From: Prorocentrum cordatum
Taxonomy: Eukaryota; Sar; Dinophyceae; Prorocentrales; Prorocentraceae
Reading direction: 5' to 3'
Length of the DNA: 64,000 nucleotides
Assembly: GCA_963575745.1 (NCBI GenBank)
Contig: CAUYUJ010012113.1
Coordinates: 697,059-761,058, forward strand
Shown: positions 10,190 through 20,870 of the stretch, piece after piece
Layout: every line of letters starts with the position of its first letter
Position numbering within the stretch: the first letter of the stretch is position 1
The notes under the pieces: generated by a model
What the model was told of the DNA's origin: nothing
Database searches by the model: none
The model's input: only the letters and a program-made list of their open reading frames with translations
Made by a program: the position numbers and the translations under genes

Positions 10190-10992
10190 CTGCTGTCCAT
10201 CGAGAAGGCCAGAGAGGCATCGCACACCATCGCGAAGCAGCTCGCCACGCTGCACATCGAGGACGGGTGCCGGCTCGGCGTGCAGATCCAAGGCATTGCG
10301 AGGAAGCTGGCGGCCAAGACCGCGAGCAGAGCGGCTGGCAGAGGCGGCGGAGAAGCGAAAGGTGTCAAGCAAGCAGTTCTCGGCCATAGCGGGCGAGGCC
10401 GAGAAGGCGAGAAGGAAACTGAAGGAACTGGAGGAGCGCATGGAGGTCAAGGCGGGCGCAGTCACGGACGCGGAGGCTCTGCTGGAGGAGATCCACAGCG
10501 AGGGCAAGAAGCAGCCGCCAGGGAGCTTCATGCAGCAACTCCTCGAGAAGTCGGCCGACGAAATCGCGCTCGCAGCGGCGATCGACCTGGGGGCCGAGAT
10601 CGTTGGAAGACGACATCGACGAGACAGCCAAGCTCGCCGTGGCGGAGGCGAAGAAGGCGGTGCTGAGGGATCGCAGGGCGGGCGCGGCAAAGCAAGCGGA
10701 GCAGATGCAGCTACCCATCATGGCGGTGAATGAGTCGGCAGCGAAGCACAAGGCGACGATTCGCCCTGAGACAAAGAAGGGGCAATTGGACGTTGGCCGA
10801 GGTGCTGGAGCTGATGTACATGCGGAGGTGCCCCAGGATGCGCGCGGCGATGCCCCCCCGCCCACTCCCGCGGCTGCCCGGGAGGCAGCGGCAGGGGGCC
10901 AGGCGGCGCTCGAGGAAGAGGCGCTGAGGAAGTCCAGGGAAAAGGGGGCGGCGGCGGCGGTGAGCAGCAGCGCAGCGGCAGCCAGCAGTTGA
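10190..10992 (+). pseudogene. Coiled-coil ORF1-like remnant, frameshifted
   Basis: The coding signal moves between frames. Early text gives SIEKAREASHTIAKQLATLH. Then, in the frame open to 10,733, come KRKVSSKQFSAIAGEAEKAR and EELEERMEVKAGAVTDAEALL-like text. After about 10,600 a third frame reads DDIDETAKLAVAEAKKAVL and ends at 10,992 in an Ala/Ser tail. The whole is charged, helix-forming and rich in Lys, Glu and Ala. Such coiled-coil proteins often precede the endonuclease/RT ORF in non-LTR elements; that role is inferred from position. At least two indels break it. Confidence 0.45.
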
Positions 10993-11025
10993 AGGTCGAG
11001 CCTTGGCGGCCCAGCTGACGGCAAC

Positions 11026-11866
11026 ATGGGGCCCCGCTGCAGAGTCGTGGCTTACGGGTTAGCGCGTGCGACTCAACAGGTTGAAAAGCAATGGGGGGGG
11101 TTGGACTCATGCCTGTTCCAGGAGACCAACCTTCGCCACCGCCCGTTGGAGGAGAAGGAGGCGCTGCTGCACAGGGGGGGGGTTAAAAGCATGCTTCGCT
11201 TCAGCGCGGCAATCGAGCAGGTCGGAGGGCGGCTCGCTGGGTGGCGTGATGGTTGGTGCCAGGTCACATTATAAGACCTCTTTCTTCTGCGAGTTGGCCG
11301 CCTGCGAAAGCGTTTCGGGGGCGACGGCGGGCGGCAGAACGGGCCCTCCTGACTGCGCGGGCGCTCCCGGATTGCTTCAGATGGAGGATTGGGCGGCCAT
11401 GGCCTGGCACCTGAAGGGGCCCACCCTAGTTCTCATCTCACTCGTACCTGCGAGGCGGGCAACCCCTGCGCGAAGGGGCCAACGCCGGGCGACTCGCGTG
11501 GGCGGCGAGGTTCAATGCCACGCTTCGCGCGCCACGGATCATCGCAGGCGACTCCAATGTGAGCCCGTTCAACTTCGCAAGGGCGGGTTGGTGCGATGCC
11601 TTGGGGTCGGGCGCGTCGTCGCCGTGCCGGACGACGCCCCGACCTGCGTCGAGGCATGTGTGGAGCCGCCCCTGATCGACTACGTGGCGGCGAGCCCAGC
11701 GGCGTGTTGGCGCCTGGTCGGACCGCTGCTGCATGTGGCGGGCGTCAGCTGGAGGCCGTGCGTCGGCCTGGCGCTGGAGGTGCACGCGGGGCCGCAGCGC
11801 AACCTCGCGCGGAGACTAGCCTTGCCGCCGCCGTTCTGCCGCCCGAAGCTTGACGAGCGGAGGTAG
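11026..11866 (+). pseudogene. Endonuclease-like (EEP family) remnant
   Basis: One frame contains IIAGDSNVSPFNFA near 11,541-11,582, resembling the GDxN motif of exonuclease-endonuclease-phosphatase nucleases. A different frame has PLIDYVAAS near 11,669 and GVSWRPCVGLALEV near 11,741, resembling the distal IDY and H/C-terminal motifs. At least one frameshift lies between 11,582 and 11,665, so the copy is dead. Family knowledge: in non-LTR elements this nuclease nicks the target DNA. It lies between the coiled-coil ORF and the RT-like segment, the expected order. Confidence 0.5.
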
Positions 11867-13097
11867 GCGAACTGCGACAGCAAGACGCAGAGAGGAAGAG
11901 GCATCGGAAGGAGGGAAGAGCAGCACGCGAGGCTGAACACCATGTAAATGAAGTGGGCACTGACTGTTCGGCATGGGATGCGGCGATCAACTCCAGATTG
12001 GAGGCCGTCGCGCCTCCTGGATGGACTTGCTGCCCGATGCTGCCCAGCGGAGACCTGAGCGAGGAAATCATAGTGTCATGGCTTGGTCGCGCCGGGGGGG
12101 CGCAGTGTCATGGCCGCCCCAACCCGGAGGCGCAGCAGCAGGTGGCGACGGTTGAGCAGGCAGGCCCCCTCGGCGGACCTCAACGCTGAGCTGCTGCGCG
12201 TGACGTGGACAACCCAGAAGGCGACCTGATTTCCGAAGACGGCGACGCCTGGGGCCAGGTGCTGGAAGGCCCACCTGAGCAGCATGACGAGCGACGACCA
12301 ATGGAATTTCGTGAGAAAGTATCAGGAGGAGATGCGAGTGAAGCGTTTGCTAAACTTGCAGCTCCTTCTCCAGTAGCCTCGAGAACAGGATGGAGCCAAC
12401 CTCCAGGGACTGCTGGTCGTCAGGTCGGGGCTGGCGCGGAGTTCTCAGGCTGGGCGTCGGGGGCGGCGAGCGCGAGTCTGAGCCAGGGGAAGGCAACCTG
12501 CGCCAGGCGAGCGAGGAGGTGATCACCGTCGACATGGAGGACCTCTGGCGCTCGCTGGCCAGCTCCCAGGCAGGCCAAAGTACTCCGCAGGTGCAAGAGT
12601 ACATCGAGGGCAGCGCAGCGTTCCAGGCGACCGAGAGGGAGGCTACAGGGCTGGCGGAGGGGTGCGGCCACCTGCTCAACTCCATGGGGCCCTTTCCTGC
12701 GGGGCCTGCGCGGCGGTGCAGGGAGCGCCCCACAAGTGCAAGGGCACGGGCCAGACGAACATGGACGACGTCAGAAGTCCACCGCCTGCTGGCAGAGAGG
12801 CATTCGCGAGGATGCGCAACAGCTGCGAGGACAGGATTGCGCGGCCACGGCAGGGGCTGCAGGCCCTTGTCACGCTACAACCGTAGGACGGCGAGACACA
12901 GGACAGCACCGCCCTGACGGGCGGATGAGACAGCGCGCTGGTACTGATGACCTGGTTCGCAAGGACCTGGGGGCTGCTCGACCGCGCGCAGGCCGGGCAC
13001 TGGGCGAGAGACGTGGAGGAGGGCTTCGACGCGGCGGTGGCAGGCAACCCCTGCTTACGCGAGGCCATGGCGAGGGCGCTGGTCGGCGAGCGCGCCG

Positions 13098-13620
13098 GTG
13101 GATGTCGAGAGGTTCTACGTCTCGCTGGCGTTCGCCAAGGTGGCCAGGCGATTGGTGGAGCACGGCTTCACTCCGAGGGTCTTGGCAATGGCGATGGTTC
13201 TGCACCTCGCCCCGATGATGCTGGAGGAGGTGGGCGCGTGCAGCTTGCCGCTGTGCGCTCGGAGGAGCCTGCTCGCAGGTTCCAGGCGCAGCAACAACCT
13301 GGCCAGGACGCTGGTGCACCGCGCGGTCAGGCAGCTGCGCAGCAAGGTGCAGAAGGTGCAGCCTAGGACGTGGTTCGACGACATCGGGCGGCGGGCAGTG
13401 GGTAGCCTCGCGGTGGTGAAAGCGGTCATCGTGCAGGCGACCTGAAGCAGGAGCTGGAGGTGGAAGGACTCGCTGTGGCAAGCAAGCCAGTCATCTTCCC
13501 GACGGGCGTCTGCATGGCGAAGCACGGCAAAGGAAAACCTGAGTCGGTAGATGACCGAGAGACGTGGCAGCTGGCCAAGCGGAACGGCCAGCAGGTATGC
13601 GCTAAACGCGCTGAGGAAGA
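13098..13620 (+). pseudogene. Reverse transcriptase-like palm remnant
   Basis: The frame from 13,098 reads DVERFYVSLAFAKVARRLV, where the first Asp would be motif A. Later MVLHLAPMMLEEVGACS is followed by RRSLLAGSRRSNNLART, resembling motif B surroundings, and RTWFDDIGRRAVG near 13,369 carries the double Asp of motif C. A stop at 13,443 and a frame change follow; the next frame gives LEVEGLAVASKPVIFPTG. The layout matches a divergent RT family I recall from dinoflagellate assemblies. Fingers and thumb are not recognisable, and the copy is non-functional. Confidence 0.5.
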
Positions 13621-13802
13621 AGTTCGACTTAGTCCCTCGGGAAAGTGGGTGCAGAGTTCAACAACGTCGCCCACGAGGAACCGCTGCAGCCCGCTTTCCC
13701 CAGGCTGGTTCGAGCAAGCCCGCTCGCTAGCCGCGCCCCCGCCACCCCAGCAAGCATATTTACCAGGTCGACTGACCTGCAACACTCAGGACAAACGCAC
13801 GT

Positions 13803-14095
13803 GTGAAACTGTTGCCAGTTTTTGAGCTTCAGGCTCATAGCGTGTAGAGAAATCTCAGGCGACGCGCCTGGTCCGTCCTTCCGACTGGCCTCAGGCCCGC
13901 CCGGGCGATCTGCGCCCCCAGCGGGCCTGCCATGTAGCTCGGCGATGCAGCTGGGCGGCGGGCCTGACGACACTTCACGCACTGCTTCGCAGCACAGTGG
14001 CAGGTATCCTCGGGCTGGGCTCGGGGGGGCGGGCGGCCAACAGAGATGGCGGTGGAGGAGGAGGAGGAACAAGGGGAAAACCTAGAGAAGAAGGG
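13803..14095. repeat. Composite dispersed repeat, copy 2 (right part)
   Basis: Begins GTGAAACTGTTGCCAG, then GAGCTTCAGGCTCAT and AATCTCAGGCGA, matching the tail of copy 1 at 5478-5545, and reaches a short GGA tract at 14,050-14,070. It is the missing end of the copy at 9320. Confidence 0.65.
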
Positions 14096-14111
14096 TGATG
14101 AGGCTCGGCGT

Positions 14112-14990
14112 AGCTGGGACGTGTGTATTTTCTCGGCGGGAACCATCGAAGAGCATCTTGGACCATCTTGCGAAGCATAGGCAGGCTTGGGGGCCTCTTG
14201 AGCATCTTGGGCCGTTCAGCTTGGCGGCCTCTTGGGCAATCATTGGGCGATCTTTGGGGGCTCTTGTGCCGTCTCGGGCCGTCGGAAGGCTGAAAAGAAG
14301 CAAGTGTCAACATCCTTCAGCAATCTATGGGACAACAATGTATTGTTGCATTTGTTGGCCTTCCTGGAGGCCCTCTTCGAGGCCTCCTGGGCCGTCTTGG
14401 GCCAGCTTCGAGCCAACTTCGGCCAGCTTGGTGGGCTCCTGGCCCGTCTGACGCCGTCGGAATCCGTTTGGGGGGCCTGTCTGGGACGTCTTGGGGCCCT
14501 CTTGGGGTGCTCCAGGGCGGTCTTAAAGGCGATCTTGGGCGTCTTGGAGGCCTCTTGGGTCGTCTTTGTGCCCTCTTGGGGCCGTTTTGGGGGCCTCTTG
14601 GGCAGTCCTGAGGCCATCTTGGAGGCCTCTTGGGCGCTGTGGGGGCGATCTTGGGGGCCTCTTGAGCCGTCTTGGGTCGTCGGAAAACCGACAAGGAGCA
14701 GATACGAACAACCTTTAACAACCTAAGGAAAAGTAATGATTTTGGCCTGTTCGGGCCCTTCTGGAGGACCTCTTGGAGGCCTTTTGGGCCGTCTTGGAGG
14801 CCTCTTGGGCACCTTGGGCCGTCTTGGGCCGTCTTGGAGGTTTCTTGGGCGGACTTGGAGGCATCTCCTCCTTCCTCTCTTGGGCGGACTTGGAGGCCAT
14901 CGGAGGCCATCTTGGAGGCCATCTTGGGCCAACGTTGCCATCATGGAGGCCGCCTTGAGCCGTCTTGGAGGACAAATTGTGCAATTCAGC
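14112..14990. repeat. LGRLGG-type tandem array with ~400-bp higher-order unit
   Basis: The array opens with a shortened dispersed repeat A (14,112-14,175: GGACGTGTGTATTTTC then AACCATCGAAGAGCATC). About 35 degenerate units of CTTGGGGGCCTCTTGGGCCGT follow. A different ~75-bp segment (starting GTCGGAAGGCTGAAAAG at 14,281) recurs at 14,679, so a ~398-bp higher-order period is visible. All frames stay open for long stretches because units are near multiples of three. The peptides (LGGLLGRLG or PKTAQEAPK) are common in dinoflagellate protein predictions and are, in my view, repeat translations. Confidence 0.8.
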
Positions 14991-14999
14991 TCCTCTCCG

Positions 15000-15600
15000 G
15001 GTGGCCGGCGGGATGGGCCGCAGCCTCAGGCTGTCAGGGGGAGTTCTTTTGGAAAAGGATCCGCCGCCCCCTGTTGATTTATCACAGGGGTGCCTGGCGT
15101 GCTCAACCCTCCTAACCCCGTCGACGCGCCGTCAAAATATCACAAGGGTGGGCAGAGGGGAGAGTGGGCTGCTGGAGAAGAACCCCACTGTCTTCCTTAT
15201 TCCTCGGTGGCCATACCCGAACCCGACCCTCGCAATATGAGGCAACTCGAGGGGCGGCGGGAGCGGGGATTTGGAATTCGTCGAGCACCTGGCGACATCC
15301 GAACCCTACCCCCGCCTCTGATCGCTTCAGGGGAATCGAGGGTTGTTCGGAGCAGGTTTCGGATGTAGCCACCTGTGTGTGTTGTTTGCTGATCACCTTC
15401 TGCGCGCCGCTGAACAATCTCGAAGGGTTCAGTCGGGCCTGGACCTCTACAGGAGGAATATTCGAAAATAGTAAAAATATAGTCTGGGGACTATTTCTGG
15501 AGTATTTTTGGGTATCTCTTGAGTATTTTCTGAGTATTTTTCATTTTTCGTCCACAATCCCCCTGTAGGGGGACAGGCCCGACCTAATCGAAGGGGCAAA
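15000..15600. other. Unassigned region with GAGTATTTT repeats
   Basis: No supported gene. Positions 15,497-15,545 hold four degenerate GAGTATTTT or GGGTATCTC units in an AT-rich pocket. Confidence 0.4.
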
Positions 15601-15627
15601 ACACATCTCGAAGGGGGGGCGGGCCCT

Positions 15628-15760
15628 CCGCGCAGAGCGCCGGCGAAGGTCGGAGCTGCTGCACGAGCTGCTGCGGGCCCTGTCCCCCGCGCCGGGCGCC
15701 GCCGCTCCCGCGCTCGCCGCCTACTTCGGCCGCGGCCTCGGCGGCGGCCGGGGTGTCGAT
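15628..15760 (+). other. Exon-like coding island
   Basis: After CCCTCCGCGCAG, one frame reads RRRRSELLHELLRALSPAPG then AAAPALAAYFGRGLGGGRG with nearly all G/C third positions. It has the shape of an amphipathic helix followed by an Ala/Gly linker. The downstream border is unclear. No family recognised. Confidence 0.3.
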
Positions 15761-15799
15761 CGAGCGGGGTGCCACACCAACGGCGAACGCATCCATACA

Positions 15800-16430
15800 G
15801 CCAGGACGCTGAAATGAGGAGCAGTTTGGATTCGGAGGAGGCTCGATGTTCCTCGCGTCCTTCCGTGGTTGTTCCTCTAGCCCTTCTCGTGCACCCAGGC
15901 TTTTTTGAAGCCGCAGAGGGGCTCCGTTCCTTCATGGCGTTCCTTGTTTCAGCAGCCCGACTGTATCCACACCCTCGCGGTATGGGCTCCGGTGCGCGGT
16001 CTCGCGGATGTGCGGTCGCCCGGCAACGTTGTGTGCGGATCTTCCGCGAGCAAAAGCGCCCCGTCTCCGCGGGGTCGCGGCCCAGGGGCCCAGCTCGCGA
16101 GGCCGCGGGTACGGATACAGGGATGGATGTTCGGAGGCCCGCGCGGGTTTCTTTCAGAGCAGGGCGCGCTGAGACAACGGTAGCCGGCCTTCGGTGGAGC
16201 GCGTTCGGATCCTGGGAAGCGTTTGGGACCGATTTGAGCGGAGGGCACTGCGTCTCGAGGAATCTTGGCCCAGAGCTTCTTCACAGTTTCCGGGCGTTGG
16301 CGGCTCTCCAGGGGCCCCGGGAGCTGGTCTTGCGGGGAGGCCCCCATGTTCCGGGTTGGGAGTCACGACTTCGAGGTTCGAGGATTTTCGGGGGCGGCAG
16401 AGAGGGGGGTGATGACTAGGGGGGGGGGGG
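15800..16430. other. Unassigned region
   Basis: A 216-residue plus ORF (15,769-16,419) and minus shadows exist, but codon bias is weak and no motif is visible. Confidence 0.35.
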
Positions 16431-16625
16431 GATATCATGGCGGGGGCCATGATATTTCCACAGATTTTATGGCGCCTCTTCTTCTTTCCTTGCGTCCCTG
16501 CCCCCCCCCCTTCGGCCGCGCACATGCCGCCTGCCATGATTTGCCCCCCCCCCCCCCCCCCCCTCTTGGACGCCCCCCTCTTGGACGCCCCCCTCTTGGC
16601 CGCCCCTGAGATTTCGGGCGTGTTC
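16431..16625. repeat. C-rich dispersed repeat with perfect short palindrome
   Basis: ATATCATGGC and GCCATGATAT flank GGGG at 16,432-16,455, a perfect hairpin. A C-run (16,543-16,562) and three CTCTTGGACGCCCCC-like units follow. The words GGCCGCGCACATGCC and GGACGCCCCC tie it to the repeat at 6740-6960. Confidence 0.65.
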
Positions 16626-16849
16626 GGCGGCTTCGGCGGCTTCCCAGCCTCGGGGGGCGTTCCAGCGGCGGCGCTTTCGCTCGCGCACGACGGGGTCTTG
16701 CGCCGCGGGCACGGGGGCCAGCTCGGGCGGCGCGGGTCGGCCGCGAGCGCTGTCCAGCTGCTCGCCCGGCACCTGCGCGCCCTGGCCTGCGGCGCAGCGC
16801 CTTTCTTGCAGCCGCCGCGCCCCCCATGCAACCACTCATGGAGGGGGCC

Positions 16850-17960
16850 CTCGTTCAGCTTCGGCTCCGCCTCAGTCTCGGCCAGCAGCGCAGGGCAACC
16901 TTCTCGGCGGCGAGGGCGGGCGTCCTCTGTCGCGCCGCGAGCGAGACAGTCCGCCGCCGCTGGAGTCTGTGTTGCCTGGAGCAGCGGCTGTCGCCCCAGA
17001 GCCCCTGCAGAGCCCCTTGCTCTCGTTCGCTGCGCAGCGTGTGTTTGCCGACCACCGTGTCCCTCAAGGGTCTGGGCCAGGGCACCTCGCCCCAGTGCTC
17101 TGGCAGGTGCGCGGCCGCTCGGCTTCGCTGCCGCCCCCTCGATCCTGGCGCCAGCAGGTCGAACGCGTCCGCCGGGCTGGCGACTGGGAGGTTGATCAAC
17201 CTCTTCTGGTCGTCCACGATCGCCATCGCCGACGCCGTGCCCCAGCCGGCGTCCCGTGGCGTGAGCCACGTGGTTGCGAGCGGCCCACGTGCCAGCGTCT
17301 GCGACGTGCGCTCCTCCATCTGGACCTGGAGGGCAAGCCGGCCCCTTTTCCGGAGCTGAGGGTTGCGCCCTCCCTTCCAGATCCACCCAGCACATCACCG
17401 CACCGAGGGAGTGGTCGTCTGGTAGATCCCGTCGTAGTTGGCCGGGGCCAGCACAGTGCACTGGGGCCTGGTGACCCCCCTTCTCTTCCAGGCCCATTTG
17501 AGGATCAGCAACCTGCTGCCCCTCGCCGCGAGCTGCTTCAACCGCTGTTTCTCTCGGTTCCGCATCACCTCGGAACCAGTGAGCTCGTGGCCCAAGATTC
17601 GGGCCCGGCGCTTCTCTTCAGCAGTTCGAGCCGCTGTCGAAGTGGACGCCGTACCTTGCGGAGGTCGCCAGACGCCCTGACTTGCCCGCATGCGCCACCT
17701 GCCGCAGGCGCCGCGGCCTCGCGAAGAATGCCTCGGTCGCCCGCCAGAGCTGCTTGCAGTGTTGCTGACCCGCTGCAGGGTCGAGTCGCCCACGGGCCCA
17801 CGTGGCTCCAAGGACGGGCAGTGCTCTGGCGCGCGCCGTAGGGTGAGAAGAGTCATCGCGGTCGGCAGCGTCGTGGCGTGGCTGCACCCCGCGGTGTTCC
17901 TGCTGGGTCGCGCGGCGCACCACCGACAAGCTGCCGCGCGCCTCCAGCGTGCGCCCTGCC
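16850..17960 (-). pseudogene. Minus-strand coding remnant, unknown element protein
   Basis: Coding-like text on the minus strand moves between frames. About 17,930-17,620 gives LWRATEAFFARPRRLRQVAH. About 17,500-17,440 gives RPQCTVLAPANYDGIYQTT. About 17,319-16,855 gives GWGTASAMAIVDDQKRLINL and AAAHLPEHWGEVPWPRPLRD. The pieces are collinear and G/C-biased at third positions, but stops and shifts separate them. I associate this string with a multi-copy dinoflagellate element but cannot name its domains. It ends against the plus-strand copia fragment at about 17,965, so one of the two interrupted the other. Confidence 0.35.
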
Positions 17961-17965
17961 CCGTA

Positions 17966-18950
17966 GGAGCGGGGCTTCGTGCAGTCAATCTGGGACCCTT
18001 GCGTGTTTCTCCGGTTCGAGAATGGTCACCTCCAGGGCTTCGTCGGCCTTCACGTGGATGACGCTCTTATGGCCGGCACAGATGGTTTTTGGAACGTAGT
18101 GGATTCTCTTCCTCTTCAATGGGGCAGCAGGTCGTCTGGTGATTTTGTTTTCTGTGGATTGCAGATCACGGTTCGTATGCCGTACATCACCTTAGACCAG
18201 AAAGCGTACTGCACGAATCTATCCACGATCTCTGTTCCACCCCATCGTGCACGTTTTCCCAATTCTCCAGTGACCGAGCTTGAACGGAATTCTCTTCGCA
18301 AATGCCTCGGCGAGCAGATCTGGGCAGTCGACCAGACAGTGCCGACAGGGTCGTTTCATGTGAGCGCTATAGCATCCAAAGTTCAGACGGCGACGGTTGC
18401 CACACTGCTGGAATGCAACAAAAACGCACGACGCATCAGAAACGAACCAATGGTGCTCAATTTGGACCTATGTCGAAACAGATTTGTGTGTATTCTTTCG
18501 GAGACTCGTCCAAAAACAGGCCACCGCAGCGGGGCATGGCCACTTTCATAGGAGAAATGGTATGGGGAAACAAGTTAGTCTTCCGAGCATGCTTGTACCG
18601 GTGGGCCTCCAAGAAGCAAGAACGTACCTGCACAAGCACCTTAGCTACAGAAGCACTGGCTGGGGAGAAAGCTCTGGATGTGAACTTCGCGACGCGAAGG
18701 CGCATTCAAGAAGCACTGAACCTTCCGGAGGCACCTCCCGGCGTGCTGATTTCTGACAGTTGGTCTTTGGTTACGAACATATACTCGACTACACCACATG
18801 TGTCTGAGGAGGATTTAATCCCCTCCCTGCAGCGTATCCGTGAAGCTACAGTATCGTGGGTACGTTTCCATAGCAGCAAGGTGCTGCCCACGGACCTGTG
18901 GTGGCAGCTGGATTCCGACATGGTAGCAGACCCGCTTACGAAGCCAAGCT
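17966..18950 (+). pseudogene. Ty1/copia-type RT C-terminus and RNase H, frameshifted
   Basis: The frame through 17,979 contains GFVGLHVDDALMAG, the motif C region of copia reverse transcriptases, with the Asp pair at 18,054-18,059. After a frame change between about 18,485 and 18,497 the RNase H part begins (SFGDSSKN), followed by ATEALAGEKALD, GVLISDSWSLV and DMVADPLTKP near 18,920, the standard end of copia polyproteins. Thus gag, protease, integrase and the RT fingers are missing, and no LTR is seen downstream. In the family the protein is made as one polyprotein in cytoplasmic particles. This copy is 5'-truncated and inactive. Confidence 0.82.
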
Positions 18951-19029
18951 CGAACCCTCACAAACTGCTCTCGCCGATTCGTTCGGGTACCTTGTCGTTC
19001 ACGTCCGCCTGCAAGCCTGCCTCTGCTCC

Positions 19030-20092
19030 TCCGGACGCAGCAGTTCTAGCTCGACCTTTGCGCTTGGGTTTCCCGGCCGAGGGAACAGCGGATCTGGCTG
19101 TAGCGATGGTTGCCGCAGCCATTGGCGCTCGTGTGCCTCTAGCGCCAGCAGCGACGGGCAAGGCGCCCCCGCCTTCGCCCGGCACCACCAGCAAAGCACC
19201 GCCTCCGGGAAGGCCGCCGCCTCCAGGAAGGCCGCCGCCTTTCGTGGCAACACCGACGGCAGCAGAGCAGCTAGCAGCAGCTCTGCCGCCCCGGGGCCGC
19301 CTGAGCGCGGTCGAACGCCATTTGTTGACAGACTCTCAGAGGAGTTTCCGCGCAGAGGTGCCGGCCTTGGCGCGGATGCAAGGCCGCCAGGATCTGAGCA
19401 GACCGGAACAGGCAGAACGTGCGCTGAGCCTGGTCCGGCAGCAGCTGCACGCGCAGACCAAGTTCGACATCCTCACGGACCGTGTGGAGGTCGACAAGCA
19501 GCTACGAACGGCGTGTAGCAAAGCGCCAGGCGCGCCGAAAGCTCCAGACAAATCCCGCGACCACCGGTACCGCAGGGATGTGGATCTTGCCGGTCCTTGG
19601 ATGGCCGCCCGGCTGCACAGGAGACCGACAGAAAGCTAAAAGGCACAGGGCAAAGTTGGAAGTGCAAGAAGCAGAAAGAACGCTGCCGCCTCCACTGCCG
19701 GAGGGCGTCTCTGTCGCAACGGTAGTTGAGCAGCTCGCGGCCTCTTCGGTTGAAACACCGGCCCCTCCCTCCGAGCCGCCGAAGACGCGACCCAGGTCGT
19801 CTGCCGCAGTCAGCCTGACCGACAGCTCAGAGGCAGAGACGCTGAGTTGCGACGGCAACGACAGGGGAGACGCCACGGTTACCCAGAAAGGCAACGTCAG
19901 TGCCGACTGGGAGGACAAGGATTGGGAAGGCCAATTCATGTCATCGAAGGACTGTCCCGCGCTGCGCCCGAGCACTGACAGGCAGCTAAAGCGCAAGCCG
20001 CCGACTGCCAAGAGGCGCGCAAAGCGTGCCGAAAAGAAGAAAGCAAAGAAGGCCGCAAAGAAGACTACTGAGACCGCGCCGAGCACTGCCTG
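19030..20092 (+). pseudogene. Lys/Ala-rich ORF, one probable frameshift
   Basis: From about 19,030 one frame gives a Pro/Ala linker (GKAPPPSPGTTSKAPPP), then AAEQLAAALPPRGRLSAVER and EQAERALSLVRQQLHAQTKF. Near 19,500 the signal moves to another frame that runs to the TGA at 20,092, with KAKRHRAKLEVQEAERTLPP, an acidic middle and a basic tail (RRAKRAEKKKAKKAAKK). Coiled-coil and basic-tail character suits an RNA-binding ORF1-like protein, but no domain is recognised. It follows the copia end without a gap; the upper frame is continuous with the copia RNase H frame, probably by chance. Confidence 0.35.
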
Positions 20093-20599
20093 AGACTTTT
20101 CCTGCCTTCCTTTAAAAAAGAAGGATGAGGTTGACAGCCGTTTCCCATCCATCTTAGTCTGTTGTCTCTTGCTGTCTGTCCTCTCCTCCCTCCTCTGTGC
20201 ACTGCTTGCCTGCTGCTGCCGCTCTGGCTTACCCAGGGCCCTTGAGCCGCGCCGCCGGAAAAGGGAGCGCGCGGGGTCCGCGCGCACCGGGGCCTTCCGG
20301 CCACCTCCGCCGTGCCATGGCGAGAGAGTAAGTACTCCTCACTGCGTCGGTCAGGAGGCGCGCGGGTCAGAGGTCTCGCAGGCCCTCCACGCGTCCGCGA
20401 TCACCGCCAGCGCCCCTGCGCCCGCGAGCGCCGCCAGCTCGGCGCAGAGACTGCGCGTGCGCCGAGCTCCCCACGGAGCCTCCTGGCCCTGCTGCTCCCG
20501 CTGCTGGGGCCGCGGCCGCCAGGCCCTCGCAGGAGTCGGGCAGCCCGGTGGGGCGCCTCGGCCGTCGGGCTGCTTCAGCCCGAGGTGTCCCCCCTCTCG

Positions 20600-20870
20600 G
20601 GTGTCTGCTGCCTCGCGAGTGTCGCGAGGAGCTTCTCCGACGGCGCCGGCGCAGCCGCTCGCGCTGCTCGAGCAGCGTCGCGATCGCTGCCGGCGCCCAG
20701 TCTGAGAGGAAGGAGAAGCTGCGGGGCGCGGTTGGAGTCTGCCACACCGCCTTCGCCCAGGGAAACGACCCCGCCGTCTTCCTCAGGCGGTCCCCGGTGA
20801 AGGCAGAGAGCGCGTGCCACTCCTGCGCTGCGCCGGGGAGGTCGAGCGTCGGCAATTGCTGGCGGCCCCA
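20600..20870 (-). pseudogene. Start of an RT domain, truncated
   Basis: The minus frame reads GDRLRKTAGSFPWAKAVWQT, then PRSFSFLSDWAPAAIATLLE. This resembles the region before RT motif 1 in non-LTR elements (an S-F-P-x-x-K-A segment followed by a helix). Arg-rich out-of-frame text follows and no motif A or YxDD box appears before 20,350. Confidence 0.35.

Larger units (their letters stand above)
10031..13802 (+). mobile_element. Decayed non-LTR retroelement, nested in the composite repeat
   Basis: In order the segment carries a Lys/Glu/Ala coiled-coil ORF, an endonuclease-like remnant and a reverse transcriptase-like remnant, all on the plus strand and broken by frameshifts. GTGAAACTGT at 10,021-10,030 and 13,803-13,812 flanks it and could be a target-site duplication. 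However, the 82-bp repeat may continue weakly for another ~50 bp on the left, so the left breakpoint is uncertain. There is no poly(A) at the right end. Positions 11,870-13,090 read in several frames with scattered Ala/Glu/Arg-rich stretches and are probably the damaged middle of the ORF2-like region. Confidence 0.55.

Noticed and set aside
14232-14922. LGGLLGRLG or PKTAQEAPK proteins
   Set aside because: Repeat unit close to a multiple of three. No start, splice or domain evidence, and degenerate copies at three other loci are plainly non-coding.
16154-17497. 447-residue minus ORF
   Set aside because: The better coding signal in this interval shifts between other frames; this ORF continues through C-runs and a dispersed repeat.
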